DNA of 5,439 bases, from NCBI GenBank assembly GCA_016201685.1, contig JACQCJ010000091.1, positions 1-5,439 on the forward strand, written 5' to 3'. Source of the DNA: Candidatus Peregrinibacteria bacterium (GTDB taxonomy: Bacteria; Patescibacteriota; Gracilibacteria; Peribacterales; Peribacteraceae). Below the pieces are notes generated by a model, which was given only the letters and a program-made list of their open reading frames with translations, made no database searches and had not been told where the DNA came from. Shown here piece by piece: positions 1 to 5,046 of the stretch (within the stretch, counting starts at the first letter, position 1; every line of letters begins with the position of its first letter). Both the position numbers and the translations under genes were made by a program.

Positions 1-171
1 ACCGTGGCGCTTGCACCCTTCCACCGCTTCCCAACTCCCCCTCTTCACTCACGCGATGCTGGACGCGACATGACCTTCATATGACGGCTTTAGCAAGCGA
101 AAACCTTTCCGTCGTCATGCGTGCAAGTGGGGAAACCTCTGCTGGATATGCTTCTGTATTCTCAACAATCA
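1..171. other. Upstream non-coding region
   Basis: The first 60 bases are C-rich and the rest is mixed. No RNA gene or terminator is seen. One plus-strand frame is open from base 3 to a stop at 177-179 inside the -10 element, but its composition is not convincingly protein-like. An imperfect inverted repeat (ATGACGG at 81-87 against CCGTCGTCAT at 109-118) has a two-base bulge and no T-tract. A 31-codon minus-strand frame at 77-172 is treated under findings. Confidence 0.5.
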
Positions 172-180
172 TGGTATAAT
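172..180 (+). promoter_or_regulatory. Extended -10 promoter of the membrane protein/Clp-like ATPase operon
   Basis: The 9-mer TGGTATAAT is a perfect TGn extension plus consensus -10 hexamer (TATAAT at 175-180). The hexamer near 152-157 (TTCTGT) is a poor -35, which extended -10 promoters tolerate. Transcription would start around 187, only about 7 bases before the ATG at 195 and 13 before an alternative in-frame ATG at 201. No Shine-Dalgarno sequence precedes either ATG on this strand, so translation would be leaderless or nearly so. The same 9-mer occurs before the gene starting at 4288. Confidence 0.65.
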
Positions 181-194
181 CTCCTGAAATCCAT

Positions 195-617
195 ATGCAC
201 ATGGAAACGCCCGCAACGATCTCGTGGCCCGGCTTGATCATCGATGTGTTCATACCATGGTACGCGGTGGAGATGCCGAAAACGATCATCAAGCACTATG
301 TGGCGTACGCGCGGACGATCGCGAGCATCTTCTCCTTCCTGTTCCTGCTGAAAACGCTCTTCGCGCCCTGGAAGAACATCCATGATGAGTACCCGGAGAA
401 TCTCTTCAATTTCTACAGAGTGGCTGATGCATTGGCGCTCAACTGCATCACGAGAATCATCGGCTTCCTCTTCCGTTCCGTGACGATTCTGCTCGGCCTG
501 TTGCTGGAGATCATCACCTTTGCGTTCTTCGCGGGTTTTCTGATGCTCTGGATCGTCTTTCCGTTCCTCCTCGTCCCCCCGCTGCAGCGGGCTCTTGTTT
601 CGTTCCTCCTGCGGTAA
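195..617 (+). CDS. Small membrane protein, translationally coupled to the Clp-like ATPase
   Basis: A 140-residue protein that I cannot assign to a named family. Its N-terminus (residues 1-35) carries two aromatic/proline clusters (FIPWY at 19-23). A moderately hydrophobic stretch at 36-52 leads into the motif KTLFAPWKN (53-61). A second polar loop (60-87) is followed by a long hydrophobic block at 88-130 that could form one long or two closely packed membrane helices, ending in a basic tail (R132, R140). There is no cleavable signal peptide. The start could be ATG 195 or ATG 201; 195 gives the longer frame and neither has an SD. The TAA stop overlaps the ATG of the ATPase (TAATG), which implies coupled translation and possibly a stoichiometric complex. 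A role as membrane partner or adaptor of that ATPase is inferred from context only. Confidence 0.85.
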   Translation: MHMETPATISWPGLIIDVFIPWYAVEMPKTIIKHYVAYARTIASIFSFLFLLKTLFAPWKNIHDEYPENLFNFYRVADALALNCITRIIGFLFRSVTILLGLLLEIITFAFFAGFLMLWIVFPFLLVPPLQRALVSFLLR

Positions 618-3025
618 TGCTCACGGTCATCGATCTCTCCGACACCGTCATGTGGAAAGCACGCGTGTTCCGCCGCTTCCTGTTCCATGCGGCTTCCTGG
701 TCCGTCTACGGAGTACTCATCCTCGTGGCATGTGCGATCAGCGATCGGACGGGGAGCTGGACGGCAATCGGGTGGATACCCATCCTGGGTTTCGGACTTT
801 TGGTCATCCACCTGTTCATCAAGAAGCTCGAAACAGCCTCTCTGCCTTCAAGCGCTCCCGACGAAGCTCTGCTCTCCGCCTCCGTGATGGAGCATCTGCC
901 CTGTAAACGCGGCGTTTTGGCGGCTGATCTGCTCGCGGCCGCGGTGATCCCCGCGCGGGGGCAGTTCATTCTGGAACTTCTCGGCACCACCGCCGACGCC
1001 GTCCTGGCGGCATTCGACCTGGAAGATGCGGGACGCGATTGCCGTTCGTTCCTCGCACACGCACGCACCTTCATGACGGAACTTCGAGAGCAGCGTATCG
1101 ATAGCACGACCATCTTGCGGGCATTCTTCAATGACTGCCCTTCGTTGCGAGGCGTTCTCAATACCTGCGATGTGGCCCTCGACGACATGGAAAATGTCCT
1201 CTGGTGCGAATCGATCAACGAGCAGGCGAGAAAGGCTGAGCGCGGGTGGACTCCTGCAGCGCTCCTGCGTCTTCCGGGATCCATGGGACGATCGTGGGTG
1301 GCGGGCTACGCGTGGAAAATCAATCACTTCACGAAAGATATCAGCGAGTCCATTCTCTGGAGCCAGACAGCATCATCGATGATCCATCGCCAGACGGTCG
1401 ACGAACTCTCCGATGCACTCCTCTTAAGCCAGAACAAGAATTTCTTGCTGCTGGGGCGCGATGGGGTGGGGAAGCGCACGCTCATTCGCAACATCGCCTA
1501 CGCGCTGCGAACCGCCGAGATGGCGCGCAATCTGCCGTACTCGCGCGTGATGCTGGTCCGCTCCGATGAACTCCTCTCGGGCACGGAGCAGCCTGCTCCG
1601 TTCTTCTTGAAAGCATTGCGGGAAGCGCAGAAGGCGGGCCGCTTCATTCTCGTCTTCGAGAATTTACCGCTCCTCCTGCGTGCGGCGACCATGCAACTCC
1701 ATGACGTCTTGCACACGCTCCTCCAGGCACGCAATCTCAACGTGATCGCGATTGCGGATCCGAGCGACTATCACATCACGGTCAAGCTCGAACCGGCCAT
1801 CGACAGTCTCCTGGAGAAAGTGCCGGTCGACGATGCCACTCCGAAGGAAGTGATGACCGTCCTGCTCTCCATGGTCTTTCGTCTGCGCGTGCACGGCGTG
1901 CACGTGACGTACCAAGCGATGAAGTCGCTGCACGATCTCTGCCGGCGGCATCTGGGATCCCACGGATCACCCGGGCGCGAAGTGGGGATTCTCACTGATG
2001 CCGTGTTCATCGCGAAGCGGCAAGGGTGTCCTCTCCTGCGCGACGAGCATATCCGCGAAGCGCTCTCAAAAAAGGTGCACATGAACGTCGGCCGTCTCTC
2101 CCCGGAGGAACGCGGAAAACTCCTGCATCTGACGGAAGCGCTGCACCGCACGATCGTCGGCCAGGAGGACGCGCTCCAGAGCATCGTCAATACGCTCAAG
2201 CGATCCCGCGTGGAACTGCATGAAACGAAGCGTCCGTTCGGGACATTTCTCTTCCTCGGGCCCACCGGGGTGGGGAAGACCGAGACGGCGAAAGTGCTCG
2301 CCCAGGAATACTTCGGGTCGGGAGCAAGTTTCATCCGCATCGATATGAACGAATACGGGACCGAGAATTCCGTCATCGAGCTCATCGGCTCTTCCGAGCA
2401 GGGGGGGAATTTCCGCGAGGGATTCCTGATGAAGCGCGTCCAAGATCGACCGTTCTCGCTCATCCTCCTCGATGAATTGGAGAAGGCTCATCCGCGCGTC
2501 GTGAATGCCCTCCTTCAAATTCTCGACGAGGGGGAATTCACCGACGTTCGCGGCATCCGGTACGATTTCCGCAGCACGATCATCATCGCGACATCCAACG
2601 CCGGTAACTTCTTCATGCGCGACGTGCTCCAGCAGAAGCAGACGCTCGACAGGGAGACGTTCAAGAAGAATCTTCTCGATATCATCCTCCGGGAGAAGAT
2701 TTTCTCGCCCGAATTCCTCAACCGTTTCGATGACGTCATTCTCTTCCTGCCGCTCTCGGGGCTGCAGGTGCAAACGCTTACGCGTCTGGCGCTCGATGCG
2801 CTCTCCGGGGACTTGCTCCAGCGCAAAGGCATCACCGTGACATTCGATGAGGACATCATCCCGGCCATCGCGGAGCGCGGCTACGGCGGGGAGTTCGGCG
2901 CGCGGGAACTCCGCCGGCTCATCCAGGATACGGTGGAAAATTATCTCGCAAATCTCTTCCTCGAGCACCCGGCGAAGCGCGGCGACCGCATCATTGTCCA
3001 CCTGCAGGATTTGCACATCGGATAG
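617..3025 (+). CDS. Membrane-anchored Clp/Hsp100-like AAA+ ATPase with degenerate first ATPase domain
   Basis: An 802-residue protein of the ClpA/B/C family. It starts with two predicted membrane helices (about 21-41 and 48-68), which soluble ClpB/ClpC lack. A degenerate Clp N-domain follows: two repeat-like blocks at 86-134 and 145-197. A linker with PGSMGRSW (219-226) leads to AAA+ domain 1, which has a Walker A (G280-T288, K286). Its Walker B reads LVFEN, with E348/N349 in place of Asp-Glu, and where ClpB has the arginine-finger ERRF it has DSLL (396-399). AAA+ domain 2 looks active: Walker A GPTGVGKT (548-555), Walker B LLDELEKAHP (D619/E620), sensor-1 N661, arginine finger R703 in FLNRF, sensor-2 GAR (761-763). 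The GYVG pore loop of D2 is replaced by EQGGNF (594-599), and the ClpP-docking LGF/IGF tripeptide and the ClpB middle domain are absent. Family membership is clear. The function, ClpP-independent remodelling at the membrane, is inferred. The start is set by the TAATG overlap with the gene before it; no SD is seen. Confidence 0.93.
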   Translation: MLTVIDLSDTVMWKARVFRRFLFHAASWSVYGVLILVACAISDRTGSWTAIGWIPILGFGLLVIHLFIKKLETASLPSSAPDEALLSASVMEHLPCKRGVLAADLLAAAVIPARGQFILELLGTTADAVLAAFDLEDAGRDCRSFLAHARTFMTELREQRIDSTTILRAFFNDCPSLRGVLNTCDVALDDMENVLWCESINEQARKAERGWTPAALLRLPGSMGRSWVAGYAWKINHFTKDISESILWSQTASSMIHRQTVDELSDALLLSQNKNFLLLGRDGVGKRTLIRNIAYALRTAEMARNLPYSRVMLVRSDELLSGTEQPAPFFLKALREAQKAGRFILVFENLPLLLRAATMQLHDVLHTLLQARNLNVIAIADPSDYHITVKLEPAIDSLLEKVPVDDATPKEVMTVLLSMVFRLRVHGVHVTYQAMKSLHDLCRRHLGSHGSPGREVGILTDAVFIAKRQGCPLLRDEHIREALSKKVHMNVGRLSPEERGKLLHLTEALHRTIVGQEDALQSIVNTLKRSRVELHETKRPFGTFLFLGPTGVGKTETAKVLAQEYFGSGASFIRIDMNEYGTENSVIELIGSSEQGGNFREGFLMKRVQDRPFSLILLDELEKAHPRVVNALLQILDEGEFTDVRGIRYDFRSTIIIATSNAGNFFMRDVLQQKQTLDRETFKKNLLDIILREKIFSPEFLNRFDDVILFLPLSGLQVQTLTRLALDALSGDLLQRKGITVTFDEDIIPAIAERGYGGEFGARELRRLIQDTVENYLANLFLEHPAKRGDRIIVHLQDLHIG

Positions 3026-3029
3026 CAAG

Positions 3030-3064
3030 ACGCCGACATCATGCTCATTGCGGTGGCTCGGCGT
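3030..3064. repeat. Inverted repeat at the junction of the convergent operons
   Basis: ACGCCGA (3030-3036) and TCGGCGT (3058-3064) form a perfect 7-bp GC-rich stem around a 21-base loop. It starts 5 bases after the ATPase stop and lies over the last codons of the opposing gene. No T-tract follows on either strand, so it is not a canonical intrinsic terminator. It could still slow or protect the 3' ends of both transcripts, or be chance. Confidence 0.3.
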
Positions 3065-3926
3065 ACGAACGGAGTTCAAGACTTGGATTAGGCTCCTCCA
3101 CGTCTGGGATGCCTTCTGTTTTCTGCGTCGAATTAACGACATTCTCATTCTTGAAAATCGGAGTCGGCTGTGCAGATTCATTGCTGCGAACGTCCGCGTT
3201 TGTCTCTTCAGCTTGGTTCGTTGACGCTTTTTCGACTGTAGTCGAAGGTGGGATCGAAGCAGCGCCTTCCTTACTTTGTGGCTGGATACTCGGCCGTGTC
3301 ACTTTTCCTCTCTTGCTTGTGGGCACGTTGCTTGCACGCAGCTCGTTCGTTTGACCAATCGACTGTGGGGATTGTTTTTTTCCTTCCGATACTGCTGCAG
3401 CGGGAGGAGCTTTCGTCTGATTCGAGTGGAGATCTGCCGTGTTCTTTTTCGTACGCGGAGCTGTCTTTGTTTCCGTGGCAAAATCCGCTGTCAAGAATTT
3501 CGCCACAGTATCGGCTGTTTCATTATTCGCTCTCGCTGAAGCAGTTGCTGCTGGATCCAGAATTTCTGTTCGGAACGGCAATGCATTTTCTGACCGAAGT
3601 GGTTCATTGACGGCGTCTCCTGATTTCGTTTTCTTCGGGAGATGAAGTTGCTCGCGCCATTCCGCTTCCGTGGAACGCACTTGATCGTACGCCTGATTGC
3701 AAGCTGATTTTTTCTTCTCCAGACCAACGTTGGTTTCTTCAATGATACTGAGCTGCAATGTATGGAGATCGTTTTTGCTCGTGCTCGGCACGTCGAACTT
3801 TTTTTCGCCCACATCTTCACCTTTCTGCTTATCCACTGGTCTATCGACTACATCGACCCTACTCATCGTGCAGAAACGACGTTCGCAGAAGAGAGATGCG
3901 CCGAAGGTATCGTGTTGATACATCAT
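3045..3926 (-). CDS. Hydrophilic, probably disordered protein of unknown function
   Basis: A 293-residue protein that I do not recognise. There is no signal peptide, membrane helix or enzymatic motif. Residues about 50-105 contain the only region likely to be helical (around EKKKSACNQAYDQVRS and a single Trp in TEAEWREQ). From about 110 to the end it is dominated by Ser, Thr, Lys, Glu, Asn, Gln, Pro and Ala with few large hydrophobics, typical of intrinsically disordered linkers. The ATG at 3926 overlaps the stop of the preceding gene (ATGA), which supports that start and coupled translation. An internal ATG at 3866 (residue 21, MSRVDVVDRP) is an alternative, since the first 20 residues look less like the rest. 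The frame ends in TGA 19 bases from the stop of the convergent ATPase gene. A scaffold or linker role alongside the helical protein before it is a guess. Confidence 0.7.
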   Translation of the reverse strand: MMYQHDTFGASLFCERRFCTMSRVDVVDRPVDKQKGEDVGEKKFDVPSTSKNDLHTLQLSIIEETNVGLEKKKSACNQAYDQVRSTEAEWREQLHLPKKTKSGDAVNEPLRSENALPFRTEILDPAATASARANNETADTVAKFLTADFATETKTAPRTKKNTADLHSNQTKAPPAAAVSEGKKQSPQSIGQTNELRASNVPTSKRGKVTRPSIQPQSKEGAASIPPSTTVEKASTNQAEETNADVRSNESAQPTPIFKNENVVNSTQKTEGIPDVEEPNPSLELRSYAEPPQ

Positions 3927-4288
3927 GCGAATGCCTGGAGGAGATTCTGGAGCGTTCCTTCCTCCCGCTCCCGGTCTTCAATCTCCACTTGTCCGAACGT
4001 CGCGCGCTTGTAGCGTTGCACTTGGGCATCGAGCGTTTGCATGTAGCCTTCGTACGCCTGCTGATAGCGATCGACGGCGAGTTGGTAGCGCTGTTTGCGA
4101 ATTGCATTCTCCTGGGGCGTTTCATTTTTGTACTTCTCATCAAGGTCTTTGATACCCTGGGTCGTCAGTTCCGGCTCGATGTGCCCCATGAGCATGTCGT
4201 AGAGCTCCTGCCCCGTGGGGATGCGGAGAGGTTGAGCGGCGGTGACGGTCTGCTGTCCTGCGATTGCTGTTTGTTGTGGATCGGTCAT
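3923..4288 (-). CDS. Small helical protein with heptad-spaced tyrosines, unknown function
   Basis: A 121-residue soluble protein without a recognised family. After a Gln/Thr/Ala-rich flexible N-terminus (1-20) comes a conserved-looking segment, GQELYDMLMGHIEPEL (26-41). A long, strongly helical and charged stretch follows (about 46-118). Tyr68, Tyr75 and Tyr82 fall at exact 7-residue intervals, with Tyr79 and Tyr93 also on the helix, suggesting a helical hairpin or coiled coil with an aromatic stripe. There are no cysteines and no membrane segment. It is first in its operon: the stop overlaps the next start (ATGA at 3926-3923). The ATG at 4288 has no SD and lies 8 bases from a consensus -10 element, which makes a leaderless mRNA likely. 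The regular helical composition and the context make it a real gene; no function is claimed. Confidence 0.85.
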   Translation of the reverse strand: MTDPQQTAIAGQQTVTAAQPLRIPTGQELYDMLMGHIEPELTTQGIKDLDEKYKNETPQENAIRKQRYQLAVDRYQQAYEGYMQTLDAQVQRYKRATFGQVEIEDREREEGTLQNLLQAFA

Positions 4289-4296
4289 TTCTGTTC

Positions 4297-4305
4297 ATTA
4301 TACCA
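4297..4305 (-). promoter_or_regulatory. Extended -10 promoter of the helical/disordered protein operon
   Basis: Read on the minus strand, this is TGGTATAAT: TG at 4305-4304 and TATAAT at 4302-4297. Only 8 bases separate the hexamer from the ATG at 4288, so the expected start point falls on or within a base or two of the start codon, giving a leaderless transcript. No good -35 is visible around 4320-4325, as is usual for extended -10 promoters. The 9-mer is identical to that at 172-180. Confidence 0.65.
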
Positions 4306-4335
4306 GAAAAACCCTTGAGATTCACCATGTTTTTC
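4306..4335. repeat. Inverted repeat abutting the -10 element, possible operator
   Basis: On the plus strand GAAAAAC (4306-4312) and GTTTTTC (4329-4335) are perfect 7-base inverted half-sites separated by 16 bases, about 23 bp centre to centre, i.e. roughly two helical turns on the same DNA face. One half touches the TG extension of the promoter; the other lies just upstream of the -35 position. The geometry suits a dimeric repressor site. The half-sites are low complexity, so chance is possible, and no matching copy is seen at the left promoter. Confidence 0.25.
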
Positions 4336-4414
4336 TCCACTCTCGACCAGGCCTCTCAGGAACCTCGGGCATGCCTGTGATGAACAAACAGTGAATTCGC
4401 CCAGGATCCACGCT

Positions 4415-4977
4415 TTACGGAGTGCCGGAGTCCTCGACTATTTTCCATCCGTAATTCTCCCTTGTTATGCGGAAATTGGGGTCGTCGGGTGATGTGAAAA
4501 TGCTGTCGTTCACCGAGTATCTCTTTCCTTTTGGATTGTAGACATTGTAGATTCCAGCCTCGGGGAAATGGACGTAGATTTTTTTCCGCCAACGGTGAAC
4601 CCTTCAACCTCGAGAAGTTTCTTTTCATACTTTTTCGTCTTTTCATTCATTATTTCAACGTGCATAAATACTTCATTTCCATCCGACACATTCCCCCAAG
4701 CTTCATCGTATGTGCGGTCTTTTTGCCGTGATCGGTAGTAAATCGTCTTCCCATCCTTCCTCAGGAATTGTCTCCCGGTTTTTGTCGAGACAAGCTCTGT
4801 TGATTTTTGCTTTGTTCCTATTTTCATGTTTTCTACGTCTCTTACGAATTCTTCACCTTCTTCATTCACGAGCAATTCCCTGAGTTCTTTGAAAATCGGG
4901 ATGGGAGCCTTTTTGTCGTCCTCTCCCGATTCCGAAGAAGTTTCGCGCGTTCCCACGGCATGTATGTTTTCATTCAA
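4415..4977 (-). pseudogene. Orphan gene with a -1 frameshift at an A7 run, 5' end cut by an insertion sequence
   Basis: The frame from TTG 4977 gives a charged, soluble protein without a known family. It runs through residue 133 (ending EGFTVGGKK) and then, if read without shifting, only 22 unconvincing Ser/Thr-rich residues to a TGA at 4512-4510. One frame back, directly after the seven A's, a better sequence continues for 54 codons (IYVHFPEAGIYNVYN to YGWKIVEDSGTP) and stops at TAA 4417-4415. The 187-residue product reads as one beta-rich domain. The likely original start is not 4977: the same frame is open for 23 more codons up to the transposase stop at 5047, with protein-like sequence (SGRINTIAKGLPATG) and no ATG or GTG. 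The gene probably began beyond the insertion sequence. It is AT-richer than the left half. Two lesions favour a decaying gene; a programmed frameshift is the alternative. A conservative call is an intact 155-residue CDS at 4510-4977. Confidence 0.6.
4579..4585 (-). promoter_or_regulatory. Candidate -1 slippery heptamer A AAA AAA
   Basis: In the incoming frame the codons are GGA AAA AAA TCT, so the seven A's sit exactly in the X XXY YYZ register used by -1 frameshift sites (dnaX, many insertion sequences). A one-base slip turns the next codon into ATC and joins the protein-like 54-codon tail. Stimulators are weak: a GAAGGG purine patch about 14 bases upstream, and a CCGAG/CTCGG pair (4563-4559 with 4517-4513) too far apart to be convincing. 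RNA polymerase slippage on A7, or a simple one-base deletion from A8, would look the same. Confidence 0.4.
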
Positions 4978-5046
4978 CTGCTCAGGAGTCGCTCCGGTCG
5001 CCGGGAGGCCTTTCGCGATTGTATTGATGCGCCCACTCGTGGCCAG

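Noticed and set aside
595..906. Plus-strand frame of 103 codons starting just before the ATPase
   Set aside because: Overlaps the verified ATPase frame; Arg/Ser/His-rich translation typical of a +1 shadow.
1771..2463. Minus-strand open frame of 230 codons
   Set aside because: Ser/Arg-rich shadow of the ATPase domain 2 region, with no start signal and no motifs.
617..3025. Assignment as ClpB or ClpC proper
   Set aside because: No ClpB middle domain, no ClpP-docking tripeptide, altered pore loops and two added membrane helices. A gene symbol would mislead.
2066..3181. Long minus-strand open frame (371 codons) opposite the ATPase
   Set aside because: It is the mirror of the strongly coding ATPase frame: Arg/Glu/Asp-rich translation without domains, caused by GC-rich codon bias. 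The plus-strand motifs are unambiguous.
3758..4318. Plus-strand open frame of 186 codons across the minus-strand operon
   Set aside because: It runs across two minus-strand genes joined by an ATGA overlap and through their promoter. Composition is Leu/Arg-rich, as antisense frames are.
4348..4377. CAGGC/GCCTG inverted repeat as a terminator after the orphan gene
   Set aside because: Only 5 bp with a 20-base loop, and no T-run on either strand.
4356..4646. Minus-strand frame of 96 codons beginning within the orphan gene
   Set aside because: It is in neither the upstream frame nor the frame that gives the protein-like 54-residue tail. Its translation is Arg/Lys/His-rich and low quality.
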